A stretch of 64,000 nucleotides of DNA from JBEBVQ01 sp037190845 (GTDB taxonomy: Bacteria; Bacteroidota; Bacteroidia; Chitinophagales; Chitinophagaceae): contig JBBCJI010000004.1 in NCBI GenBank assembly GCA_037190845.1, positions 161,586 through 225,585 of the forward strand, in the 5' to 3' direction. A program made the position numbers and the translations under genes. This document shows, in pieces, positions 18,869-27,772 of this stretch. The first letter of the stretch is position 1. Every line of letters begins with the position of its first letter. The notes below the pieces were generated by a model, which saw only the letters and a list, made by a program, of their open reading frames with translations, was not told the origin of the DNA and made no database searches.

Positions 18869-18876
18869 TATCTTTA
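18869..18876 (+). promoter_or_regulatory. Putative -7 element before the amino-acid permease gene
   Basis: TATCTTTA at 18869-18876 fits the Bacteroidota TAnnTTTG consensus with one mismatch, 83 bases before the permease ATG. No well-spaced TTTG partner was found upstream, so support is moderate at best. Confidence 0.35.
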
Positions 18877-18880
18877 GCCA

Positions 18881-18912
18881 TTAATTTGAATATGTGCAGA
18901 TTTGAAAATGCA
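18881..18912. repeat. AATTTGAA-type dispersed element upstream of the permease
   Basis: Contains TTAATTTGAATATGTGCAGA followed by TTTGAAAATG. This resembles the element at 54136-54172, which has the same order of ATTAATTTGAAAAT, GATGTGC and TTTGAAAATG blocks. Probably two diverged copies of one intergenic repeat family. Confidence 0.5.
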
Positions 18913-18959
18913 CAGTTTCAAGTAAGATTTTATGTTTTAAAACGCACATATTATATAAA

Positions 18960-20471
18960 ATGAGCATTTTTATCAGAAAGCCGCTTACGCAACTGATGGC
19001 GGAAGCATCCGAAACCGAAAAAGGATTGAAAAAAACCCTCTCAGCCACGGCGCTTGTTGCATTGGGGATCGGTGCCATCATCGGCGCCGGTTTGTTTTCG
19101 CTCACGGGTATTGCAGCCGCAGATAATGCAGGCGCAGCGGTCACGTTATCATTTATAGTTGCTGCGGTGGGCTGCGCCTTTGCCGGTTTGTGCTATGCGG
19201 AGTTTGCCTCAATGATACCGGTAGCCGGTAGCGCCTATACCTATTCCTATGCTACAATGGGTGAATTTATCGCGTGGATCATAGGCTGGGATCTGGTGCT
19301 GGAATATGCTCTGGGCGCAGCTACTGTTTCCGTAAGCTGGGCACGCTATTTTGCCCAGTTTCTGGGTGATGTCGGGATCCATTTTCCGCCCCGTCTGCTT
19401 ACTTCTCCGTGGGAAACGCTTACGTTGGCGGATGGGACTGTTGTTACAGATGGCATTATCAACCTGCCGGCCATTATCATCATTTGTCTCTTATCCCTTT
19501 TGCTAATGAGAGGCACGCGTGAATCTTCACTGATCAATAATGTGCTTGTTGTTGTAAAAGTAGTGGTAGTGCTGGTTTTTATTGCGTTGGGGTGGAGCTT
19601 TATCAACCCGGCCAACCATACGCCGTTCATACCCCCAAATGCAGGTGAAGAAGCGGTACGCGCCGGGCAAATGGGTTTCTGGGAATTTTTTAAAAGTGAT
19701 CATTTCGGCGCATATGGGATCAGTGGTATCATGCGTGGTGCAGGTGTTGTGTTTTTTGCATTTATCGGTTTTGACGCCGTATCCACTGCTGCACAGGAAG
19801 CCAAAGATCCTAAAAAAGGTATGCCAATTGGCATCATCGGTTCCCTGTTTGTCTGTACGCTTCTGTATGTCCTGTTTTCTTATGTATTGACCGGACTGGA
19901 GCATTATACTGCATTTCAGGGTGACGCTAAACCGGTAGCCACCGCATTTGCCAAAACCGGTTATCATTTCCTGAACAGCTTCCTGATGATCGCCATACTT
20001 GCCGGTTATACTTCGGTGATACTGGTGATGCTGATGGGGCAGAGCCGGGTGTTTTACAGCATGAGTGTAGACAGGTTGCTACCTAAGTTCTTTTCAGATC
20101 TGCATCCCAGAAACCGTACTCCCTGGAAGACTAACCTGATATTTATGGTTTTTGTCAGCCTGTTTGCCGGGTTTGTGCCGGTTGCTGATCTGGGGCATAT
20201 GGTAAGTATCGGTACGCTGTTTGCCTTCTCGCTGGTGTGCATCGGGGTGATCGTGATGCGCAAAAAAGCGCCCGATGCACCGCGGTCGTTCAAAGTGCCT
20301 TTGGTACCATTGATACCCATACTGGGCGTACTTGTCTGTGTGGCTATGATGGCTTCTCTGCCCAAAGAATCCTGGGAACGGCTTGCCATATGGCTTGCCA
20401 TAGGATTTGTTATATATTTTGGATATAGTATCAAACATAGTAAGGTACGCAAGGATTCAAAACAGGGATAA
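18960..20471 (+). CDS. APC-superfamily amino-acid permease (CAT type)
   Basis: A protein of 503 residues with about 12-14 membrane helices. The first helix carries the substrate-binding glycine motif GIGAIIGAGLFSLTG, and the sixth contains FFAFIGFDAVSTAAQEAKDP, the consensus loop of cationic-amino-acid-transporter-type APC permeases. It is an inner-membrane, proton-coupled or facilitated amino-acid importer. The specific substrate cannot be read from the sequence. It is an isolated gene that starts in a divergent gap facing the ccm cluster and ends 140 bases before lpdA. Confidence 0.9.
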   Translation: MSIFIRKPLTQLMAEASETEKGLKKTLSATALVALGIGAIIGAGLFSLTGIAAADNAGAAVTLSFIVAAVGCAFAGLCYAEFASMIPVAGSAYTYSYATMGEFIAWIIGWDLVLEYALGAATVSVSWARYFAQFLGDVGIHFPPRLLTSPWETLTLADGTVVTDGIINLPAIIIICLLSLLLMRGTRESSLINNVLVVVKVVVVLVFIALGWSFINPANHTPFIPPNAGEEAVRAGQMGFWEFFKSDHFGAYGISGIMRGAGVVFFAFIGFDAVSTAAQEAKDPKKGMPIGIIGSLFVCTLLYVLFSYVLTGLEHYTAFQGDAKPVATAFAKTGYHFLNSFLMIAILAGYTSVILVMLMGQSRVFYSMSVDRLLPKFFSDLHPRNRTPWKTNLIFMVFVSLFAGFVPVADLGHMVSIGTLFAFSLVCIGVIVMRKKAPDAPRSFKVPLVPLIPILGVLVCVAMMASLPKESWERLAIWLAIGFVIYFGYSIKHSKVRKDSKQG

Positions 20472-20554
20472 TCATTAATGTATACAGAAAAAGACCGGCC
20501 TGTCCGGCTTTGAGGCCTGCACATACGAATGCTGGCGAAAGTTTAATTATTTGC

Positions 20555-20562
20555 TACTTTTG
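20555..20562 (+). promoter_or_regulatory. Putative -7 element of lpdA
   Basis: TACTTTTG at 20555-20562 matches TAnnTTTG exactly and lies 49 bases before the lpdA ATG. The -33 partner is not obvious. Confidence 0.4.
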
Positions 20563-20611
20563 TCGGGCATTAACCTTTTGACCATTCATTTAAAAAACAC
20601 ACTTCCTGTAT

Positions 20612-22018
20612 ATGGCATATGATGTGATTGTCATCGGCAGCGGCCCCGGCGGTTATGTAGCCGCTATCCGCGCTTCCCAGTTGGGCTATAAAACCGCAAT
20701 AGTTGAACGTGAAAGCCTGGGCGGCATCTGTCTCAACTGGGGTTGTATTCCTACCAAAGCATTACTCAAATCGGCGCAGATCATGGAATACCTTGGTCAT
20801 TCCAAAGATTATGGTGTTGTAGTAAATGATTATAAAGCCGACTTTGCAGCAATTGTAAAACGCAGCCGCGGCGTAGCCGACAAAATGAGCAAGGGCATCC
20901 AGTTCCTGATGAAGAAGAACAAGATTGACGTGATCATGGGTTTCGGTAAGCTGAATGATAAAAAAGAAGTAGTCGTGACCGGCGCCGATGGTAAAGACAC
21001 AGCGTACCAGGCTAAACATGTGATCATTGCTACAGGGGGCCGTGCCCGTCAGTTGCCCAATCTCCCGATAGATGGTAAACATGTGATCGGATACCGTGAG
21101 GCTATGGCGCTTCCCGAACAACCGAAAAGCATGATCGTGGTAGGGTCCGGGGCGATCGGTGTGGAGTTTGCTTATTTCTACAACAGTCTGGGTACGAAAG
21201 TGACGATCGTTGAATTTTTGCCGCGTATCGTACCGGTAGAAGATGAAGATATTTCCAAAGAGCTGGAGAAAATATACAAGAAGAAAGGCATTAACATCAT
21301 GACGAATGCTTCCGTTGAGAAAGTGGAAGCCGGTAAAGGCAGCGTTAAAGCTACTGTGAAAACGCAGAAAGGAGAAGAGATTCTGGAAGCGGATGTGGTG
21401 CTGAGCGCGGTAGGTGTTGTGGCCAATATTGAAAATATCGGTCTCGAAGCGCTGAAGGTTAATACCGATAAGGGTAAGATTGTAGTGGATAAATATGGTA
21501 AGACTAATGTGGACGGTATCTATGCCATTGGTGATTGCACCCCTGGCCAGGCGCTGGCGCACGTAGCTTCGAAAGAAGCGATCGTCTGTGTGGAAGCTAT
21601 TGCCCATAAGGACGGGAAATATCACCATCAGCCGGAGCCGGTGGATTATGGTAATGTACCGGGTTGCACCTATTGCTCACCTGAGATCGCTTCTGTCGGA
21701 TTGACTGAAAAGCAGGCTAAAGAAGCCGGTTATGAGTTGAAAGTAGGTAAGTTCCCGTTCTCGGCTTCCGGCAAGGCAAGCGCGGCCGGTGCTACCGAAG
21801 GTTTTGTAAAAGTGATCTTCGATGCGAAGTATGGTGAATGGCTCGGTACGCACATGATCGGCGCTAATGTAACTGAAATAATTGCACAGACAGTTACTGC
21901 CCGCAAACTGGAAACCACATGGCAGGAAGTACTGGACAGCATCCACCCGCACCCCACTATGAGCGAAAGCGTAAAAGATGCGATAGAAGTGGCGCTGGGA
22001 GAAGCGATACATCTGTAA
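20612..22018 (+). CDS. lpdA: Dihydrolipoyl dehydrogenase
   Basis: A protein of 468 residues, the E3 component shared by 2-oxoacid dehydrogenase complexes and the glycine cleavage system. It reoxidises dihydrolipoamide with NAD. Visible elements are the FAD loop VIVIGSGPGGYVAA near residues 5-18, the redox disulfide GGICLNWGCIPTK, the NAD loop IVVGSGAIGVEF, the second FAD motif IYAIGDCTPG and the catalytic His-Glu pair in HPHPTMSE near the C-terminus. No E1 or E2 gene is adjacent, but a fused branched-chain-type E1 is found 18 kb away in this window and could be a partner. Confidence 0.96.
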   Translation: MAYDVIVIGSGPGGYVAAIRASQLGYKTAIVERESLGGICLNWGCIPTKALLKSAQIMEYLGHSKDYGVVVNDYKADFAAIVKRSRGVADKMSKGIQFLMKKNKIDVIMGFGKLNDKKEVVVTGADGKDTAYQAKHVIIATGGRARQLPNLPIDGKHVIGYREAMALPEQPKSMIVVGSGAIGVEFAYFYNSLGTKVTIVEFLPRIVPVEDEDISKELEKIYKKKGINIMTNASVEKVEAGKGSVKATVKTQKGEEILEADVVLSAVGVVANIENIGLEALKVNTDKGKIVVDKYGKTNVDGIYAIGDCTPGQALAHVASKEAIVCVEAIAHKDGKYHHQPEPVDYGNVPGCTYCSPEIASVGLTEKQAKEAGYELKVGKFPFSASGKASAAGATEGFVKVIFDAKYGEWLGTHMIGANVTEIIAQTVTARKLETTWQEVLDSIHPHPTMSESVKDAIEVALGEAIHL

Positions 22019-22028
22019 GGCAAATTGA

Positions 22029-22099
22029 TGTGACAGATGTGTTGAATGTGACGGATGTGTCATCACATCTCCCACATCCAACACATCTGTCACATTTTT
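22029..22099. repeat. 31-bp arm inverted repeat after lpdA, terminator-like
   Basis: Arms at 22029-22059 and 22064-22094 are complementary at 27 of 31 positions, with a four-base loop, followed by TTTTT. The arms start TGTGACAGATGTGTTG. The complement of the right arm is identical over all 31 bases to the sequence at 63966-63996, so this is a dispersed repeat. It begins ten bases after the lpdA stop and probably ends its transcript. Confidence 0.88.
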
Positions 22100-22108
22100 A
22101 GCCGTTTT

Positions 22109-23572
22109 TCATTTAAACCGCACATCCGCAGAGTACGGCTCGATAGATACTTCGTACCGTTTTTCGTTTAAAGGTGTGAGCGTATTCAGATCAAACAGGG
22201 TATACCAGCCGTTGCGGCCGCCGCAGGCGCTGGGGTGATGCGGTGCCGGGCCATCTGCGGTGGCGTTGCGGCTGGCGATATATACAACGCCGTTCTGATC
22301 GTCAACCGTGATGCCATGCGGCTGAAAGAATTTTCCATCCAGCCTTTTCACTATTTCCATGGTTTTGTAATTCAGCACATACACAGACCCTTTCGAGCGA
22401 GGGAAAGGTGAAACGTCTTCCATGCATGTAATAAACACGTACGGCTGCTTCCGCGACATAGCGATCTCCTGGGGTTTGATCCCTACATCGAATGTGCGGA
22501 TGAGTGTATCTGCATACGCATCCATCACCCGGATCTCATTGGATGCTTCGCAGGTAAGGAAATACTTTGTATAATCGGGTGTCATCATGATCTCGTGCGG
22601 ATCTCGTGTGCCGGGTGCAAATACAGGTGGGTTGCCGTCTATGCTGATCCGTTTTATCGCTCCCCCGGACGGAGAAAAGCGGTATACTACATTCCCATAT
22701 TGAGCCGTTACAAAAAAGGTATCAAACGTTATATTGCTCGTAATGCCGTGCGGGAAGATAAAGGTATTGCTGGGATCAAACCGCCTTATTTCCTGCATTG
22801 TAACCGTATTGATCAGGACAAGCGCACCGTTTCCCTGCCAGTCGCTGGCCATCATTTGTGTGCCGTCTGCGGATATGTGCAGGATATTCCAGGAGCCGTT
22901 GCCTACATGCAGCGATCCGGTAACAGCGTCTGTACGGGTATCTATTTTCTGGATGTACTGGCCGTCAATAAAGCCGATATAAGCGTAACGGCCGGCCGGA
23001 TCAACACGTACGCAATGCGGTGCTTCGACAGCCGTTGACATGCCTACGGGAACATACCGCATCACTACTTTTTTCTCCGCATCAATTACACCGAGCAGGT
23101 CGCACCCCTGCTGTGTGAGGTATACTTTCTGCCGGGTGTCGGGGTTTGCGGCAAAAGGTATGTTCCCGTTTTTATCCGGGGCCCCGCGTGCGATCCAGTC
23201 GCGTACCGTCATATATTCTTCCTGTGATAAAGCCGGCTGGTGCAGCGGCATGGTCGGCACGGCAATAGGGCCGAACGAAGAATCGGTATTAAGAAAGAAC
23301 AATAACGAGGAGTTGCCTACATCATAAGGAATGGCTACAGCGCCATTATTCCCGCCATTAAACAGATACTCCCAGGCATCGAGGCGCAGACCTCCGGCAT
23401 TGGCATAGCTTTGTGCATTATGGCATCCGGATGTAGCGCAGCGGGTGGTAAAGATGGCTGCAATCTCTGTCGGATAATTCCCATCGGGTGTTGCCGTCTG
23501 TTTATATGGTTCGTGTTTACAGGCTATCAGAAAAAAAAATACAACGAAGAAAATCAGGACAGCAATACGCAT
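22109..23572 (-). CDS. Lipoprotein with cytochrome-c-like motif and YncE-type beta-propeller
   Basis: A protein of 487 residues. The signal peptide ends in a lipobox (FFFLIAC), so the mature protein is probably a lipoprotein. Near residue 45 it has a CATSGCH motif inside IFTTRCATSGCHNA, the cytochrome-like domain common in Bacteroidota secreted proteins, with four rather than two residues between the Cys residues. Later Met and His residues (VPTMPLHQPALS) are candidates for an axial ligand. From about residue 150 to the end, repeated beta-propeller blades are visible (YVPVGMSTAVEAPHCVRVDP; TFDVGIKPQEIAMSRK; FFQPHGITVDDQNGVVYIAS). Possibly an electron-transfer or metal-binding surface protein; substrate unknown. 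Confidence 0.8.
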   Translation of the reverse strand: MRIAVLIFFVVFFFLIACKHEPYKQTATPDGNYPTEIAAIFTTRCATSGCHNAQSYANAGGLRLDAWEYLFNGGNNGAVAIPYDVGNSSLLFFLNTDSSFGPIAVPTMPLHQPALSQEEYMTVRDWIARGAPDKNGNIPFAANPDTRQKVYLTQQGCDLLGVIDAEKKVVMRYVPVGMSTAVEAPHCVRVDPAGRYAYIGFIDGQYIQKIDTRTDAVTGSLHVGNGSWNILHISADGTQMMASDWQGNGALVLINTVTMQEIRRFDPSNTFIFPHGITSNITFDTFFVTAQYGNVVYRFSPSGGAIKRISIDGNPPVFAPGTRDPHEIMMTPDYTKYFLTCEASNEIRVMDAYADTLIRTFDVGIKPQEIAMSRKQPYVFITCMEDVSPFPRSKGSVYVLNYKTMEIVKRLDGKFFQPHGITVDDQNGVVYIASRNATADGPAPHHPSACGGRNGWYTLFDLNTLTPLNEKRYEVSIEPYSADVRFK

Positions 23573-23616
23573 GAGGTAACGGGATTATCATCTGACATTA
23601 AAGTTACGGTAAAATG

Positions 23617-23689
23617 TAGAGACGCGATGCATTGTGTCTCTATGCATCCGGGGGCATATGAGATGAGACGCGATGCATCGCGTCTCTAC
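23617..23689. repeat. Two copies of a GAGACGCGATGCAT palindromic repeat
   Basis: Copy one (23617-23642) is an imperfect palindrome that begins TAGAGACGCGATGCAT. Copy two (23665-23686) is a perfect 22-base palindrome whose half is GAGACGCGATG. The pair begins 45 bases upstream of the propeller lipoprotein's start and ends 11 bases from the anti-sigma-like gene's stop. A third copy lies at 44091-44136. Confidence 0.85.
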
Positions 23690-23699
23690 GTAAATGCGA

Positions 23700-24671
23700 T
23701 TAATTTAATTCCGCCAGTAATGTTCCTGCATCTTTGCTGTGCGGACTGTTTCCATCGGCAATTTCACGCAGCAGGGTAATAGCCTGTGCCTTACTGCCCA
23801 GCAGAATATAACAACGTGCTGCTTTTATCCCGGCTGCATCTCGGTCTTCCTGTCTGGCAGCGTTATTGCTTAATACCTGTCGGTAATGGTGGAGGGCTTT
23901 TGTGTAATGTGCCCGTTCAAATGCCTCATTGGCAAGTTGCAGATGGTTTGTATGATCTGTACCGGAAGTGGATATCGTAGCTGTAGTTTCCTCCGCCACA
24001 GACGGTGCGTTATATAGCCGTGTGGTCGTTCCGCTTTGGGCAGGGAGGTCTGTTGCTGTATTTTGTTCCTGTACCGGACTGATATCCTTTTCATCCCGTA
24101 ACGGATCTGTCATTGTAGTTGTTTTTGCCGCTGGTGGGTCCGGCCTGGCTGTTGCGCTGCTTTCTTTTTTTTCTGTCGGGGGCAGTGCCGTTTTTTTCTT
24201 GCCCGGCTCCGGCTCAGGGTTTTGTATTACAACGGGAGGCGTGTTATCTGCGGATACCGGTAGGGTGATTTTCCGGTATGCCGGTTCCCAGCCCCGGATC
24301 AGGAAAAATGCCAGCAGCAGGGTTGCGGTGAGGGCTGATATCTGTACCCAGGAGATGCCGTTTTTTTTATGTTTTGCCGGCGCCGGTTCAGCAGTAACGG
24401 CCGGCGCTATGGAATTGAGATGGACGGGCGGGAGATTTTTATGGAAATGATCATGTATAAATTCCGGTGTCAGTGTTTCCAGCAGATTTACGGCTTCACT
24501 GTTGTGAGCGCTGAGACCGTCGATGGCTTCGCTGCAAAAAGAACAGTCATTTGCATGTCTTTCCACTGCATAACATTCTTCTTCAGCCATGACACCTGTG
24601 ACATAATTCTTCAACTGCCTTTTGGTAAGGCAGGCACTTTTATCGAAGATATGTGCCAGTAGCCGGTTCAT
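23700..24671 (-). CDS. Putative membrane anti-sigma factor with C-terminal TPR
   Basis: A protein of 323 residues. The N-terminal cytoplasmic part has a zinc-finger-like motif, VERHANDCSFCSEAI near residues 37-51, as in anti-sigma factors that sequester an ECF sigma. One membrane helix follows near residues 108-125 (VQISALTATLLLAFFLIRGW), then a long Pro/Glu/Lys/Thr-rich periplasmic stalk, then a TPR-like domain (LANEAFERAHYTKALHHYRQ; AARCYILLGSKAQAITLLRE). The gene starts four bases after its sigma partner's stop, consistent with an operon in which the sigma factor is released by a periplasmic cue. A TPR output region is unusual for anti-sigma factors. Confidence 0.75.
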   Translation of the reverse strand: MNRLLAHIFDKSACLTKRQLKNYVTGVMAEEECYAVERHANDCSFCSEAIDGLSAHNSEAVNLLETLTPEFIHDHFHKNLPPVHLNSIAPAVTAEPAPAKHKKNGISWVQISALTATLLLAFFLIRGWEPAYRKITLPVSADNTPPVVIQNPEPEPGKKKTALPPTEKKESSATARPDPPAAKTTTMTDPLRDEKDISPVQEQNTATDLPAQSGTTTRLYNAPSVAEETTATISTSGTDHTNHLQLANEAFERAHYTKALHHYRQVLSNNAARQEDRDAAGIKAARCYILLGSKAQAITLLREIADGNSPHSKDAGTLLAELN

Positions 24672-24675
24672 GATA

Positions 24676-25260
24676 TCAGTCTTTCATCTCTTTTATACTG
24701 TTGCGCAGAAAATGTTTTCCTTTCCGGATGTGATGTTTTACCTGATCTGTAGTGTAACCTGTTTTTGTTGCGATGGCGGAGATTGTCATCTTTTCGAGGT
24801 AAAAAAAATCGATGCACTGCCGGTGTGCTGTATCAAGAGTATTCAATGCTGTTTCCAGCCGGTTGAGTATGACTTGCTCTTCGTTTCCTGTCAGGTGATT
24901 TTTTTCGTTCGGGGTTTCTGCGACCGGCGTTGCTGTAAGCGCTGGTGGTATCGGGGTGCCGGCCTGGCGTAACCGCATCACGCAATAATTTTTTGTGGCA
25001 CGTAACAACCAGGATTTAAAATGCTCCACATGGTATTGCTTCAGATCGTCGGGCAAACGGGTAAAGATGTGCCGTACGGTATCCCCTGCTGCTACAGGTC
25101 CATCGAGGTATTTACAGCAGACGCCATACACAAGATGCCCGTACCGTTCATACAACAAATGGAGGGCTGCCAGCTCATTACGTTGTACGTAGCGGTCAAC
25201 CAATGCCTTATCAGGCAATTTCCGGTAGTCGGACGGCAATACCTGTGCCTTTGTTTTCAC
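24676..25260 (-). CDS. ECF-type RNA polymerase sigma factor
   Basis: A protein of 194 residues. Region 2 is represented by DRYVQRNELAALHLLYERYG and by LKQYHVEHFKSWLLRATKNY. Region 4 is MTISAIATKTGYTTDQVKHH, followed by IRKGKHFLRN, a helix-turn-helix that would read the -35 element. The linker between regions 2 and 4 is long and Pro/Ala-rich. Its partner is the anti-sigma-like gene immediately downstream. The target promoters are unknown. Confidence 0.88.
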   Translation of the reverse strand: MKTKAQVLPSDYRKLPDKALVDRYVQRNELAALHLLYERYGHLVYGVCCKYLDGPVAAGDTVRHIFTRLPDDLKQYHVEHFKSWLLRATKNYCVMRLRQAGTPIPPALTATPVAETPNEKNHLTGNEEQVILNRLETALNTLDTAHRQCIDFFYLEKMTISAIATKTGYTTDQVKHHIRKGKHFLRNSIKEMKD

Positions 25261-25448
25261 GTTTATTTGAAATGTTTGTGGCTTTATCCAGACCTGTTCA
25301 AAAACTGTTCCATTATTATAAGCCAGAATAACTATGATATAATGAAATTGTGCTAATCAAAAAGGAGGTTTCCCTGCCTTGGTATATTTTTATATATCTC
25401 TGTCATTCCGCCAGAAGATGGTCATTTCTACGGATGTAAAGGTAAATA

Positions 25449-25481
25449 TTTGCATTTTTTTCTTTCAATCAATTATATTTG
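25449..25481 (+). promoter_or_regulatory. Bacteroidota-type promoter of the pyrophosphatase gene
   Basis: TTTG (25449-25452) and TATATTTG (25474-25481) separated by 21 bases match the -33/-7 consensus of Bacteroidota housekeeping promoters. The -7 element lies 33 bases before the ATG. Confidence 0.65.
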
Positions 25482-25514
25482 CGCGTTCTTTAAAATAGCA
25501 CTTGTTTTAATTCT

Positions 25515-27749
25515 ATGAATACCGTATTTTATCTCGTCCCGGTCTTTGGCATCATTGCCCTTTTATTTACCATGATTAAAAGTTCCTGGGTGGGGCGGCA
25601 AAGCGCCGGAACAGACCGGATGAAGGAAATCAGCACATACATAGCAGAAGGAGCGATGGCTTTTCTGAAAGCGGAGTATAAGGTGTTGACTTATTTTGTG
25701 ATCATTGCAGCCCTGCTCCTGGGCTTTATGGGGAGTGCAAATGCCAATTCGCATTGGTCTATAGCCCTGGCATTTATTGTGGGCGCTGTATTTTCGGCTT
25801 TGGCCGGCTTTATCGGTATGCGTATCGCTACCAAAGCGAATGTACGTACGGCGGAGGCCGCACGTACCAGTCTGTCTAAAGCGCTGAAGGTATCCTTTAC
25901 GGGCGGAGCAGTGATGGGACTCGGCGTTGCCGGACTTGCAGTATTAGGATTAGGTGGTTTGTTTATTGTTTTAATAAGCATATTTGCCCCCGAGGTTACT
26001 GCGGATAGTCCATCGGTTCTTAAAGCGATAGAGGTTCTTACCGGATTCAGCCTTGGTGCCGAGAGTATTGCGTTATTTGCACGTGTGGGAGGTGGTATTT
26101 ACACCAAGGCTGCCGATGTAGGAGCTGATCTGGTAGGTAAAGTAGAAGCAGGTATCCCGGAAGACGATCCGCGTAACCCCGCCACCATTGCGGATAACGT
26201 GGGGGACAACGTAGGCGATGTAGCAGGTATGGGCGCTGATCTGTTCGGTTCTTATGTGGCTACGGTACTGGCTACCATGGTATTGGGACAGGAAGTGAAG
26301 GATGCTGCAGGTTTGGCTTTGAGCGATGGCTATGGTGGATTTTCTCCGATTCTTCTGCCTATGCTGATCGCCGGTATCGGTATTGTTTTCTCCATTGTCG
26401 GTACCTGGTTTGTGAGAATATCGGATGCTGCCGGTATCAGCACAGCGCCGGTACAAAAGGCATTGAATATGGGCAACTGGGGATCTATCATCCTTACGGG
26501 CGTTGCATCTGTTTTTCTGGTAAAATATCTGTTACCGGAAACAATGGTGCTGCGTGGAAATGAATTTACACAAAACGGGGTGATCGGCGCCATTCTGGTG
26601 GGTCTTGCAGTAGGTACTTTAATGAGTATTATCACTGAGTATTACACGGCTATGGGTAAACGTCCGGTAATGAGCATTATTCGCCAATCATCTACAGGTC
26701 ATGCCACGAATATCATTGGCGGTCTCGCTATTGGTATGGAAAGTACATTTTTACCCATCCTGGTACTGGCAGCGGGTATTTACGGTTCTTATGAATGTGC
26801 CGGTTTGTATGGTGTGGCTATTGCCGCTGCCGGTATGATGGCGACTACTGCTATGCAGCTCGCAATTGACGCCTTTGGTCCGATTGCGGATAATGCGGGT
26901 GGTATAGCGGAGATGAGCGAATTACCTTCGGATGTACGCGAAAAAACAGACGTACTGGATGCTGTAGGTAATACGACGGCTGCTACAGGTAAGGGTTTTG
27001 CAATTGCTTCTGCTGCGCTTACCGCACTGGCTTTGTTTGCAGCTTTTGTAGGTATATCCGGTATTGATGGCATCGATATTTATAAGGCGAAGGTGCTGGC
27101 AGGTCTGTTTGTCGGAGGCATGATTCCTTTTGTTTTTTCTTCTCTTGCTATCACGGCTGTGGGGCAGGCGGCCATGGCGATGGTGGAGGAAGTACGTCGT
27201 CAGTTCCGTCAAATACCCGGTATCATGGAAGGAAAGGCAAAGCCGGAGTATGAAAAATGTGTGGCAATCTCTACACAGGCGTCTATTCAGAAAATGATGC
27301 TGCCGGGTGCGATTGCAATAGTATCTCCGTTGATTATCGGCTTTACATTCGGTCCTGAGGTGTTGGGTGGTTTCCTTGCCGGCGCTACGGTGAGCGGGGT
27401 GTTGATGGGTATGTTCCAGAACAATGCCGGTGGTGCATGGGATAATGCCAAGAAATCTTTTGAAAAAGGTGTGGACATCAACGGGGAAACATTTTATAAG
27501 AAATCAGAGCCGCACAAAGCTTCTGTGACTGGTGATACGGTAGGTGATCCGTTTAAAGATACATCAGGTCCGTCGATGAACATCCTGATCAAGCTGATGA
27601 GTATTGTAGCGCTGGTGATAGCTCCTACGCTGGCATCTATTTACGGCACCACCCCGGCACACCACAGCAATGCGGCTGATACGCAGAAAACAGAGACCGT
27701 TGCAACGACTGCAGATCGTGAAGCGCCGGAAGCGGTAGTGTACCGATAG
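25515..27749 (+). CDS. hppA: Membrane-bound ion-translocating pyrophosphatase
   Basis: A protein of 744 residues with about 16 membrane helices. It couples pyrophosphate hydrolysis to proton or sodium pumping. The catalytic signatures are intact: GGGIYTKAADVGADLVGKVE, EDDPRNPATIADNVGDNVGD followed by VAGMGADLFGSY, and the C-terminal NNAGGAWDNAKK. In GNTTAATGKGFAI the position that is Lys in potassium-independent enzymes is Ala, which predicts potassium dependence. Whether it moves H+ or Na+ cannot be decided by eye. A good -33/-7 promoter precedes it and a terminator follows it, so it is a single-gene unit. Confidence 0.95.
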   Translation: MNTVFYLVPVFGIIALLFTMIKSSWVGRQSAGTDRMKEISTYIAEGAMAFLKAEYKVLTYFVIIAALLLGFMGSANANSHWSIALAFIVGAVFSALAGFIGMRIATKANVRTAEAARTSLSKALKVSFTGGAVMGLGVAGLAVLGLGGLFIVLISIFAPEVTADSPSVLKAIEVLTGFSLGAESIALFARVGGGIYTKAADVGADLVGKVEAGIPEDDPRNPATIADNVGDNVGDVAGMGADLFGSYVATVLATMVLGQEVKDAAGLALSDGYGGFSPILLPMLIAGIGIVFSIVGTWFVRISDAAGISTAPVQKALNMGNWGSIILTGVASVFLVKYLLPETMVLRGNEFTQNGVIGAILVGLAVGTLMSIITEYYTAMGKRPVMSIIRQSSTGHATNIIGGLAIGMESTFLPILVLAAGIYGSYECAGLYGVAIAAAGMMATTAMQLAIDAFGPIADNAGGIAEMSELPSDVREKTDVLDAVGNTTAATGKGFAIASAALTALALFAAFVGISGIDGIDIYKAKVLAGLFVGGMIPFVFSSLAITAVGQAAMAMVEEVRRQFRQIPGIMEGKAKPEYEKCVAISTQASIQKMMLPGAIAIVSPLIIGFTFGPEVLGGFLAGATVSGVLMGMFQNNAGGAWDNAKKSFEKGVDINGETFYKKSEPHKASVTGDTVGDPFKDTSGPSMNILIKLMSIVALVIAPTLASIYGTTPAHHSNAADTQKTETVATTADREAPEAVVYR

Positions 27750-27772
27750 GATTACAAGACCTTAGATTATTA

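Noticed and set aside
20762..21628. A 288-residue open frame antisense to lpdA
   Set aside because: It is a shadow of lpdA, whose catalytic motifs are complete on the plus strand.
23617..23689. The paired GAGACGCG palindromes as a CRISPR remnant
   Set aside because: Only two units, one imperfect, with no regular spacer, and no cas genes in the window.
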